17,921 bases of DNA from CAYTRP01 sp964625145 (GTDB taxonomy: Bacteria > Sumerlaeota > Sumerlaeia > SLMS01 > JAHLLQ01), in assembly GCA_964625145.1 (NCBI GenBank), contig CAZVAQ010000069.1:1-17921 (forward strand), given 5' to 3'. Shown piece by piece: positions 7,724 to 15,642 of this stretch. The position numbers and the translations under genes are program-made. The number at the start of each line of letters is the position of its first letter. The stretch's first letter is position 1. Below the pieces are notes generated by a model that was not told the origin of the DNA, ran no database searches, and worked only from the letters and a program-made list of their open reading frames with translations.

Positions 7724-8676
7724 GACGCCGGTGCACCCGAGCGCACTGCCAGGCGCTGCTCGGCCAATACATCCGCCAAGGTCTTGCTGAGCGCGACCTG
7801 CGGCTGCCAGCCGGTCACTTTCTGAAGGCGCAGCGCGCTGCCGTGGACGGGATTGGAGCCTTCGCCGCGCAGGCGCGCCGGATCCGGACGACAGGAAATC
7901 TCGCATTCCGACATCGAACACAAAGTCCGCAGGATCGACTGAATGGAGACGGGATTGCCTGAACCAATGTTGAAGGCACCCTCGGCGTGCGGAGCCTCCA
8001 CCAATAAGCGATAAGCCCGCACGACATCGCGCACGTCGGTAAAGTCGCGACATGGCTCCAGATCACCGTGCAGCAACTCGCTGGCGAGTCCTGCTTCGAT
8101 CATCGCAATCTGCCGCGCGAAGGCCGGCACGACGAACCGGTCCGTCTGCCCCGGACCTGTGTGGCTGAAGGGCCGTGCGATGATCAACCGCATCCCCGCC
8201 CGTGCGGCCAGCAGCGCCGCCGTCTGCTCCGCTGCGATCTTGCTCACCGCGTAGGGCGTCAGCGGGCGCAGCGCGCTCCCCTCCGTGAAGCCCTCGGGGG
8301 TAGACACTCCCCGGCCGTACACGTCGGAGGAGCTGACCAGCAGGAAGGTCATGGACGAGTGAAAGAGCCCGGCCTCGACGGCCAGAGTCGCCGTGGCGCC
8401 GGCGTTGACCTGCAAAGTCTCGCCCGGCTCGTCCCAGCTCGCCGATGGATTGCTCTGCGCCGCCAGATGGATCACCGCGTCGGGCTGTGAGTGCCGCACC
8501 AGCTCCCGCACTTCCGCGCGGTTGAGCAGATCGGCCGCGATGGTGCGCCCTTCTTGCAATCCCTCCATGGCGCGGCCCGTGCGATCCGTCCCCCATACAA
8601 GATGACCGGCAGCGGCGAGTTCGCGCACCAAGTGCGCGCCCACAAAGCCACTGACTCCCGTCACCAGAATTCGCAA
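7720..8676 (-). CDS. NAD-dependent epimerase/dehydratase, GDP-4-keto-6-deoxymannose reductase-like
   Basis: A 318-aa cytoplasmic short-chain (extended SDR) enzyme. The Rossmann motif TGVSGFVG is at 6-13, HLAAQSNPSASWDEP near 70-84, the catalytic Ser in LLVSSSDVYG (115-117), and YAVSK gives Y142 and K146. ARPFSHTGPGQ and CRDFTDVRDVVRAY are typical of nucleotide-sugar members, especially GDP-mannose 4,6-dehydratase and Rmd; the length and single-domain form favour an Rmd-like 4-reductase, but UDP-sugar epimerases are close. It starts with TTG 8676: AGGTGG (complement of 8686-8691) is 9 nt upstream, and RILVTG follows directly. A stable hairpin abuts this Shine-Dalgarno. It overlaps the O-antigen-ligase-like gene by 4 bp, so it probably supplies or modifies a sugar for that glycan system. 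Confidence 0.9.
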   Translation of the reverse strand: MRILVTGVSGFVGAHLVRELAAAGHLVWGTDRTGRAMEGLQEGRTIAADLLNRAEVRELVRHSQPDAVIHLAAQSNPSASWDEPGETLQVNAGATATLAVEAGLFHSSMTFLLVSSSDVYGRGVSTPEGFTEGSALRPLTPYAVSKIAAEQTAALLAARAGMRLIIARPFSHTGPGQTDRFVVPAFARQIAMIEAGLASELLHGDLEPCRDFTDVRDVVRAYRLLVEAPHAEGAFNIGSGNPVSIQSILRTLCSMSECEISCRPDPARLRGEGSNPVHGSALRLQKVTGWQPQVALSKTLADVLAEQRLAVRSGAPAS

Positions 8677-8692
8677 GAGATCCGACCACCTT

Positions 8693-8725
8693 CCCCCGAA
8701 GGGTGGCGACCCCGCGTTTCGGGGG
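8693..8725 (-). promoter_or_regulatory. hairpin next to the epimerase Shine-Dalgarno
   Basis: Read on the minus strand, CCCCCGAA (8725-8718) pairs perfectly with TTCGGGGG (8700-8693), and the 17-nt interior can form a further GGGT/ACCC stem with a CGCC loop. The structure ends 1 nt before the AGGTGG ribosome-binding site of the TTG-started epimerase. It lacks a T-run, so translational control or mRNA stability fits better than termination. It is inferred from sequence only. Confidence 0.45.
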
Positions 8726-8786
8726 CCGATGCAATTGATGTTGTGCGCGCGGCGTCAGAACCCCGCTGTGGGAACTTCAGCGCTCT

Positions 8787-9881
8787 TCACGATTCTGGCG
8801 GCGTCGATTCGGGATCAAGCGGATTGAACCGCGCGTTGTCCACCTTCTCCCAGAATCGCACCGGGTCCATGCTCATGGCCTTCTCCCCCGCATTGCGCGC
8901 GCCATTGTGGTCCCCCAGGCGATGCAGCATGATGGCCTTGTCGAACTGCAGGTAGATGTTGTTGGGGGCGATGGCGATCGCCTTGTCGATGGCCTGCACG
9001 GCGGGCTCGTAGTTTTGCGTCTCCAGGAACAACATCGACACCAGATGATAGCTTTCCGCCTCCGGCGCCTGGGCCTTGTCGAGCAGCGCCTCGATGAAGC
9101 GCGCGCCGTCGGCCTTGTCCTCGCGGCTCCAGTAAGCCTGGTACAGCGACCGCACGGTTTCCGCGTGGCCGGGATCGGCCTCCAGCGCCTGACGCCAGGC
9201 GGCCAGGGCTTCCTCCTGCTCCCCGTCGCGCGCGGCCAGCATGGCCCGCACCCGCAGCGCTCCGGCGCTGCCCAAGAGCGGCGAGCCGCCCAGGCGATCC
9301 ATGGCGGCGCCAGCTTCCTCCCACTGGCCCCGTCTGGAGGCCATCTCCGCCAGCGCCAGTTGGTACTCGTCCAGCTCCGGCACGATCTCCGCCGCCGCGC
9401 GGAACTCTGCCAATGCCTCGTCCCATTCCCGCGCCGCGACGTGTTCCATCCCCATGTGATAATGCATCGCGCCCGCGTTGCCGTCCATCCATGCCAGACC
9501 GCTCAACAGGTCATGAGGTCCGCGAATGCGCGGGCATGCCGCCAGGGCAGCCAACAGCTCGCGCCGCGCGCGGTCGATTCGCTCGTCCCCCTTCAGCTTC
9601 CCGAGGGAGGAACGTCCGCGCTGCGCAGCTTCGCCGGAACCCAATTCGCCCAGCAACTCACGCCAGATGCGGCGCCCGGCCTCGTAGCGAATCTCCGCCA
9701 CCTGACAAGTGTCGCGCTGCGAATAGATCCCCGAGGCGATGTATCGCGCGCCATTGCCCCGGATGACGAACAGGGCGCCCGCGACCGTGACGAACACGAT
9801 CGCCCAGACCGGCAGCATCCGGGCGATGTCGGCAACCAGGCTCTTCGCGGGCTTCTCGTTCGGCGTCGTGGGGGTCGTCAT
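8787..9881 (-). CDS. membrane-anchored TPR protein
   Basis: A 364-aa protein that I do not recognise as a named family. Residues 1-22 are polar; 23-42 (MLPVWAIVFVTVAGALFVIR) form one hydrophobic anchor. With Lys and Arg before the helix, most of the protein should be periplasmic. From about residue 140 to 345 there are TPR-like repeats: WDEALAEFRAAAEIVPELDEYQ, EALAAWRQALEADPGHAETV, YEPAVQAIDKAIAIAPNNIYLQ and HNGARNAGEKAMSMDP. There is no catalytic motif. It starts at ATG 9881 after a C-rich leader without a clear Shine-Dalgarno. It lies between the secreted C25 peptidase (88 bp upstream) and the epimerase (110 bp downstream); a scaffold role in envelope glycan or protein assembly is inferred from position only. 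Confidence 0.8.
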   Translation of the reverse strand: MTTPTTPNEKPAKSLVADIARMLPVWAIVFVTVAGALFVIRGNGARYIASGIYSQRDTCQVAEIRYEAGRRIWRELLGELGSGEAAQRGRSSLGKLKGDERIDRARRELLAALAACPRIRGPHDLLSGLAWMDGNAGAMHYHMGMEHVAAREWDEALAEFRAAAEIVPELDEYQLALAEMASRRGQWEEAGAAMDRLGGSPLLGSAGALRVRAMLAARDGEQEEALAAWRQALEADPGHAETVRSLYQAYWSREDKADGARFIEALLDKAQAPEAESYHLVSMLFLETQNYEPAVQAIDKAIAIAPNNIYLQFDKAIMLHRLGDHNGARNAGEKAMSMDPVRFWEKVDNARFNPLDPESTPPES

Positions 9882-9953
9882 GGGGCGGGGGTGTCAGCTC
9901 GGAAGAGTAGGTTAACAAACGGGCGGTGCGCATCGTCGGGAGCTGCCGCCGTT

Positions 9954-9969
9954 CAACCGCGCGCGGTTG
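9954..9969. other. 16-bp perfect palindrome directly after the C25 peptidase stop
   Basis: CAACCGCGCGCGGTTG is a perfect palindrome that touches the stop codon (complement of 9970-9972). It could fold as a 6-bp stem with a CGCG loop in the peptidase mRNA. There is no T-tract after it, so an intrinsic terminator is not well supported; a 3' stability hairpin or chance are alternatives. Confidence 0.35.
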
Positions 9970-12900
9970 CTACGGCGCAAACTCGAAAGCGGCATCGTTG
10001 ACCCGCGGATTGCCATCGCGACCGGCCCCCAGCGTCACCCGCCATTGCAGCATACGGATATTGCCATCGGGCGGCAAACGCAAGCCGGGCCTCAGTTCGC
10101 CCCACTGGGTGAACCGGGGCTCCAGCGATGCCTCCCCCGCCGTGCGCACTTCGAAGCGCACCTTCGCGTCCGGCGGCGCGTCGAACCGCGGGGCAAAGGT
10201 CCCGCCGGGGAAACGCTCCATCTCGTAAATGGGCGAGGTGTAAGTGCCTTGCACGGGGACCAGCCGCACCTGCGATATGGTATTCCAGGTCTGCTCGCCG
10301 TCGGGGGCGATTTCCATCTCCAGCACACCATCGACGCCCACGGTCCGGCCGAAGTAGACTTCCACCTCGCGCCGGTTGGGGTTGGCGATCCACTTACCAT
10401 CACCAAACCGCAAGCGATAGCCATTGGACTGGTCGATGTGAACATAACCGGGACCGAGTTGGGTCAGGTAGACATCCACAACGTCGGTCTCGCGGCCTTC
10501 CGGGAGTGGTATGCGCAATCGCACAGGCTCTGCCGTCTCGTTGATCGTCCAATAGAGTGCGCCATCTGCCAGCGCCATGCGTCCGTCGCGGTTGGTGGAG
10601 GGCGGTGCGTGCAGGGGGATCTCCTGATCGGCGACCATGCTGTTGTCAAAGGTGGTGCTCCATCCGCCGGTGGGGCGTCGAGCGATGGTGATGGCATCGC
10701 CGGGATCCACCATGGTGTTAGCGTGCGTACCAAGATGCCTGTCCGCGGCGAAGGTCCAGGCATTGGCCTCCGTCCGCAGGTTCGATTCGGGCAGGACATA
10801 GGCGATGTCGAGCCGGCCGTCATTGTCGTCGCCACGTGCCTCGCCAAACTCGCGCTCCTCGTTTACGACGGCGTACAGCCGCGTGCGCTTTCCATCGGCG
10901 CGCCAGGTGATGGGGAGTTCAATGCGCTCACCGGCGGCCAGTCCCGGCATCTGATGCGTCAGGATCACCACGTCGTCCACCATGGGGCCCTGCGCGCGAA
11001 CCTCGATGAGGAACGGAAAGTCGAAGTCTTCCGCCGTGTCATTCACGACAGGCACCTGCATGCTGAGCACATCGCCCGGCCGCACCAGTTCGCGCGAAAG
11101 GAACATCTGATCGCGCAGTACCGCCAGGTTTGGCAACTCGCGCTGTTTGACTTGCACCATTCCGCGGGCGGCGGGGTCGGTGAGGTTGGCGGGGCGGCTA
11201 CTGGTTCCGGCGATGGCCACCAGTTGGGTGTTGGCAGGGCTACCTGGGCGTGGGTCCCAGCGCAGTTGCACGGTGCGCTCCTCCCCGGGCGCCAATTCAC
11301 CAGCCAGCGGCACTTCGCTCTCCCCCACGGCCGACGGGGCCGGCACGCCGCCGTCCTCCGGCAAACCGAGGAACAGGCGCACCACGCCACCTTGCACGGG
11401 CTCTGTGCCGGCGTTGCGCACGCGCGCGGAAACAAATACCGTCTCGCCACGAAAGCCATTGGCGCCATCGGCCGACACACTGTCCGGCACAATCTCCAAT
11501 CTGGGAGCGGGGGGCACGTGCAGGACAAAGTCGCGTTGTGAAGTCACCAACTTGCTGTCGTCTTCACCGTTGGTTTCGCCGACGAATGAAACCATGCGCA
11601 GCCGCGCACGATGGTCACCGGCCGGCAACAACTCGGTCGCGCGCCAGGCCAATGGCACCGAGCCATGGGGCGCCGCTGAAAATCCACGCGGGTACTGCCC
11701 GAGGCGTCGCTCGCCATCGCCCTCCAGGATCATCAACTCCGCGCCGACCTGCTTCAATGATTCATCCGTCAGATTCGCCAATCGCAGGGTGATGGTGGTC
11801 GCATTCTCCACAGGGTTGGGATCAACGGTGACACTGTCGGGAACCAGATCGAGGTGTGGCAGCTCCGCCGAAGGGCGCGAGATCTCCCGTGTCGCCTCCG
11901 CCAGGACATGCCTGTTGGGACCATCAGGATTCGCCACCACGCGCGCGGTGAACACGTTGATGCCATCCTGCAGGGGCGCATAGTTGCCCCATGCTCCCTC
12001 GCGCCCCGGCGTGATGGGAAGCGTCGCGAGCAGGGTCTCCTGACCCGCCGCAGCGTGATGAATCTCCATCACCACCTTGGCAGAGATGGGTTCCGGCGAC
12101 AGGTCCGCCCGCACATCCAGCCGCGCCCGGTCTCCCTCTTCGGTCGCATTCGCAGTGTACCATTCCACCGTTGCAGGTATTGTCCGCACCCGCAAACGAT
12201 GGTGCGCGCGGTGCACGCTTCCGCCTGTGTCGACGAAGCGAACGACCAGGGCGTAGTCCCCTTCGTCCAACGGTTCGCCCAACGTGAGCGCCGCGGCGAA
12301 GCGACCGTCCCGCGGGCGAATGGCCTGCTCCGCGATCACAGGACGGCCGGCGCGATCCTCGATCCAGACCTGTCCCTGCGCCCCTGCATCGCTCTTCAAT
12401 TGGCCACGCACCTGGATTGACGGGACGCATCGCGCGAACAAGTCGACCGCCTCGACCTGCAGCTCCACGTCGTTCCTGGCCGGCTGCGCCAACCGCAACG
12501 CGGGGTCGCCCAGCAGGACGTACTGGGCCGGCATGCTCGCATCCTGACGATAGAGGATGTAGCCAAGCTTGGAAGCCAGCGTCAGGCGGCCGACCTCCCA
12601 ATCCGGATGGTCGAGCATCGCGTTGTAGAACGCCCGCAGCAAAAAGTCGTGCTCGTGCGAGACGGCGCCGTACACCGGCGCGTAGGACGCAATGGCGCCG
12701 CCGCCCTCCGCCATGACGAACGTCTCGGCAAAGCTGCGGCTGACCGGTGCCACGGGAAAGTCCAGCCACGCCGTGTCGCACGAGCCCGCAATCAACAACG
12801 GCCTCCGCGTGGCATTCGTCAGTTGCGGGATGTCGCGCATGTGCAGCAACCGCCGCGGCGACCACAGGTTCGGGCCGCCGTGGCCGATGTAGGTCGCCGT

Positions 12901-15294
12901 GAGCGCCCCTTCATCCAGCGCCTCGATCAGGCTCTGCGTCGCCGCGATGCTGCGCTTGCGCTGGAAGATGCGGAAGTAATCCTCGTAGGGAAACTCGTGC
13001 AGATACAACCTCCGCGCTTCCGTGCGCGGGAACATTGCGCCGATGACCAATCGCTCCGCCGCACGGGTGAACTCCTCCTCGTCGTCCGACACGATCAGGT
13101 GCCGGTCGCGCCACAAACCCTCCGGTGCGCTGGTCTCATATTCCTGCGTGCGTGCCAGCACCGCGCGCACTTCCTCCGGCGTCTTCGCGGGAATGCGGCC
13201 GATCTCCAGGTCCGAGATGCGCCCCGCGCCGGCCACGATCGCATGTCCGTCATCCCCGCGGATCAACATGTCGGGATTCGCATAGCCATGCACGGGAACC
13301 TGGTTGGGAGCAACATCGTCGCGCGGATGATCCAGCATCCACCAATATTCGCTGGCCTCCCCGATGAGAAGCACCTGGCTGACGCGCGCGCCCGGCCATG
13401 CGGCGAACGCCTGCGACAGCGCCGTCCGCAACGCCTCATCCGTAGTCCAGCCATGGCTGAACGCGCGCTGGATCTCCTCAACCGTCAGCAGCGTCACGCG
13501 CCGTTGGTCGCTGCGACGCCACGCGGCGTACTCCTCCGCCGCCTCGCGCAACACTTCGGCGGTGATGATGATCATGTCGGCACCTTCATCCGGCGCCAGC
13601 AACTCGCGGTACTTCACCGCTTCAATGCCGGCCACGGAAAGCGTCGACCGCTCATTGACCGCGGCGATTCGCTGACCCGTTTCAACGGTCTCTCCGTCGG
13701 CCAGCCAACGCGGCTTCAACGGATTGGTGACGTCCAGGATGCCGCCATCGGCCTGCAGCCTGCCGTCATGTTCCTCTGCACTGATCTCCACCACGCGATT
13801 CACTGGCAGCGGATTCGCAGCAACATAATCCACACGGAGCCGGGACAGGACCAGCTCCTCCTGCGGAACGTTGGTGGGGCCTGAATCGAATGTCGCGACG
13901 AGCAGATTGCCGCTCTCCCGCAGCAAGCCGGCTGGCAATTCGTAGAGTGTCTCGCGGACGCCATTGCCGGACACATCCAACACGTTGCGGGAGTCGCCAT
14001 CATCCAAATCCTTCTCCGACATCCATTCAAGGATCTCGCCATTGAGATAGACGCGCGATTGCGCGGAGAAGGTGGGACGATTGCCCCCGAGCCAGACTGT
14101 CAGCGTGGCATCCTCTTGTGAGGCGAGCCCCGGTGCATCGAACCGCACGCGCAGGTCGCCCCCCGGAGACGCCGTCGCCGTGGCCCAACGCGACGTCCCC
14201 ACCAATCCCGGATAAGTCTCCGACCAACGGTTGGGCTCGAAGAAGACATGGGAGAGCCGGGGAATGCCGGGCGATTGCACGGAAGCGCCACGGCCAGGTG
14301 CCTCAAGACTTGGCGAGGCGTTGCGACGGTCGCCCTCCATGATCCAAACCGGGACAAATGCCGCGCCGGGCTTGTCGCGCCGCGGAATCCACAACTCCAC
14401 GGAGGAGAGCTTGCCGCCATCCTGCTCGATGACCGCGGGAACAACATCGTTGCCGATGGTGACAAGCAGCCGGTCGGGATTCCACTCGGCCGCATCGACG
14501 CCCGCTGCCTCCAAGGCTTCGCGGTCAATGCGGTGCCAGCCTTCCTCGACCGCCTTGAGCATCGCGATCGGACCGCGATCTGCCGAATCAGCCAGTTGGC
14601 GATTCCACGCAACGGCCGGGTGCGAGTCCGTCAAGCCACGCACCTCGCGCAGCACCTCGGGGAGTTGCTTGGCGTTCAGGAACAGCGCCTCGGCCATCTC
14701 CATCAGATACGGGTCGCGGGTCGCCAAGTCCTCGCGGGGCGGGGCCTCGCTGATACGGCCGCCTTCAAAGCTCAGGCGGAAGCGCCCTCTCCGCAGGACC
14801 GCCGTGCCGTTTTCGTAGCCACCATCGCGGGTGTAGACCGCCAAGGCCACGCCCACGCGAACGGACAACAACCCCACGCCCCGGAAGTCGCCCACCACAT
14901 AGCCCCGCGGCAGCGTGAAATCCAGCGGCACGGTGATGCCCCGCCTCTCGTCTTCCAGGCCCAAGGGACCATCCACCTGGCGCTCCCACTGCAACTCCCA
15001 ATGGGCATCCAACGCTTCGAACACCGGGCGGGAGCCCGACGGCGCGGCCACCCAGCGGTACGTCTCCAACTTGCTGACCGTGGTAGTGGGGGCCCCGGGG
15101 GCGTCGTTGACCACCTCAAATACGAGCCCATTGGCGTCGTGTTCGATCACGCGCCAAGAGACCCCCTCCAGGTAGACGAGGTCCTCGAAATCAACCTTGC
15201 GGGCAGGGGCTTCATCGCGGGCGGCGGCCGGGTTGCCCCAGTGGCCCATCGCCACCAAGGCGAGAAGAATCAGGAAGACAGGGCGAAATGTCAC
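9970..15294 (-). CDS. secreted gingipain-like C25 peptidase with CARDB/Ig-like repeats
   Basis: A 1774-aa exported cysteine peptidase. GTG 15294 opens a Sec signal peptide (FRPVFLILLALVAMGHWG, probable cleavage after AAA near residue 25). The N-terminal 570 residues look mainly beta, with a jelly-roll-like stretch (SRVYLNGEILEWM, near 415). The C25 domain spans about 570-935: ADMIIITAEVL, EEIQRAFSHGWTTDEALR, QVLLIGEAS, then catalytic H805 in YIGHGGPNLWS and C839 in AGSCDTAWLD, 34 residues apart as in gingipains (about 33), ending with LLGDPALRL. About 1145-1500 are three CARDB/Ig-like modules (LPHLDLVPDSV, PRLEIVPDSV, LPNLAVLRDQM). The last 275 residues form an unrecognised beta-rich region. 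I see no type IX sorting domain or PEP-CTERM anchor. GGGGAGG (complement of 15308-15314) lies 13 nt upstream, a long spacing, so the exact start is less sure. The substrate is unknown. It heads the minus-strand gene run. Confidence 0.9.
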   Translation of the reverse strand: MTFRPVFLILLALVAMGHWGNPAAARDEAPARKVDFEDLVYLEGVSWRVIEHDANGLVFEVVNDAPGAPTTTVSKLETYRWVAAPSGSRPVFEALDAHWELQWERQVDGPLGLEDERRGITVPLDFTLPRGYVVGDFRGVGLLSVRVGVALAVYTRDGGYENGTAVLRRGRFRLSFEGGRISEAPPREDLATRDPYLMEMAEALFLNAKQLPEVLREVRGLTDSHPAVAWNRQLADSADRGPIAMLKAVEEGWHRIDREALEAAGVDAAEWNPDRLLVTIGNDVVPAVIEQDGGKLSSVELWIPRRDKPGAAFVPVWIMEGDRRNASPSLEAPGRGASVQSPGIPRLSHVFFEPNRWSETYPGLVGTSRWATATASPGGDLRVRFDAPGLASQEDATLTVWLGGNRPTFSAQSRVYLNGEILEWMSEKDLDDGDSRNVLDVSGNGVRETLYELPAGLLRESGNLLVATFDSGPTNVPQEELVLSRLRVDYVAANPLPVNRVVEISAEEHDGRLQADGGILDVTNPLKPRWLADGETVETGQRIAAVNERSTLSVAGIEAVKYRELLAPDEGADMIIITAEVLREAAEEYAAWRRSDQRRVTLLTVEEIQRAFSHGWTTDEALRTALSQAFAAWPGARVSQVLLIGEASEYWWMLDHPRDDVAPNQVPVHGYANPDMLIRGDDGHAIVAGAGRISDLEIGRIPAKTPEEVRAVLARTQEYETSAPEGLWRDRHLIVSDDEEEFTRAAERLVIGAMFPRTEARRLYLHEFPYEDYFRIFQRKRSIAATQSLIEALDEGALTATYIGHGGPNLWSPRRLLHMRDIPQLTNATRRPLLIAGSCDTAWLDFPVAPVSRSFAETFVMAEGGGAIASYAPVYGAVSHEHDFLLRAFYNAMLDHPDWEVGRLTLASKLGYILYRQDASMPAQYVLLGDPALRLAQPARNDVELQVEAVDLFARCVPSIQVRGQLKSDAGAQGQVWIEDRAGRPVIAEQAIRPRDGRFAAALTLGEPLDEGDYALVVRFVDTGGSVHRAHHRLRVRTIPATVEWYTANATEEGDRARLDVRADLSPEPISAKVVMEIHHAAAGQETLLATLPITPGREGAWGNYAPLQDGINVFTARVVANPDGPNRHVLAEATREISRPSAELPHLDLVPDSVTVDPNPVENATTITLRLANLTDESLKQVGAELMILEGDGERRLGQYPRGFSAAPHGSVPLAWRATELLPAGDHRARLRMVSFVGETNGEDDSKLVTSQRDFVLHVPPAPRLEIVPDSVSADGANGFRGETVFVSARVRNAGTEPVQGGVVRLFLGLPEDGGVPAPSAVGESEVPLAGELAPGEERTVQLRWDPRPGSPANTQLVAIAGTSSRPANLTDPAARGMVQVKQRELPNLAVLRDQMFLSRELVRPGDVLSMQVPVVNDTAEDFDFPFLIEVRAQGPMVDDVVILTHQMPGLAAGERIELPITWRADGKRTRLYAVVNEEREFGEARGDDNDGRLDIAYVLPESNLRTEANAWTFAADRHLGTHANTMVDPGDAITIARRPTGGWSTTFDNSMVADQEIPLHAPPSTNRDGRMALADGALYWTINETAEPVRLRIPLPEGRETDVVDVYLTQLGPGYVHIDQSNGYRLRFGDGKWIANPNRREVEVYFGRTVGVDGVLEMEIAPDGEQTWNTISQVRLVPVQGTYTSPIYEMERFPGGTFAPRFDAPPDAKVRFEVRTAGEASLEPRFTQWGELRPGLRLPPDGNIRMLQWRVTLGAGRDGNPRVNDAAFEFAP

Positions 15295-15642
15295 GCGACG
15301 GTTGGGGCCTCCCCGCTCGAAATGCAGGAACCATCATGGGTGCGGCGTTGCGCTGGTCAAGGAGGAGGGCGCGCGCCGGCTTCGATATCTTCCGATGTTC
15401 CGCCGGGTTCGGCGACATTACCCGGCCCGCCCAATAGCCCCAACAAAATGTCTTCATGCCTAAATCGTACATCATAGACCCTATAAGTACAGATTCCCCT
15501 CGACACGACCCGCCCGGCCATGGCAATCACGCGGCCAAGAACGCTGTGAAAGGCCCAAATCTCGGCTCCCCTGCACTTGACATAACACCCAGCCGCGGTG
15601 TCTCTCTCGCCCCCCTTGCCGAATAAAAAAAGGCCCCCCTAA
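15295..15642. promoter_or_regulatory. 348-bp divergent spacer between the C25 peptidase and hemA
   Basis: No gene is supported here. The part next to the peptidase is GC-rich; 15437-15495 is the most AT-rich stretch and is the likeliest site of a promoter for the minus-strand peptidase (TATGAT as complement of 15471-15476, but with no good -35). Toward hemA there is a consensus-like TTGACA at 15577-15582. I find no riboswitch or tRNA-like fold by eye. Confidence 0.45.
15577..15605 (+). promoter_or_regulatory. candidate hemA promoter (-35 TTGACA, weak -10)
   Basis: A perfect TTGACA at 15577-15582 lies 60 bp before the hemA ATG. A 16-17 bp spacer leads to TGTCTC or GTCTCT, a poor -10, so this is only a candidate. 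Confidence 0.25.

Noticed and set aside
7724..8053. N-terminal extension of the O-antigen-ligase-like protein by 110 residues
   Set aside because: It overlaps the epimerase in another frame and is Arg/Ser-rich without hydrophobic segments; the GTGA overlap at 7720-7723 gives a better start.
9967..11541. A 524-codon open frame on the plus strand opposite the peptidase C-terminus
   Set aside because: It is antisense to the continuous C25 peptidase frame, with no domain or ribosome-binding site.
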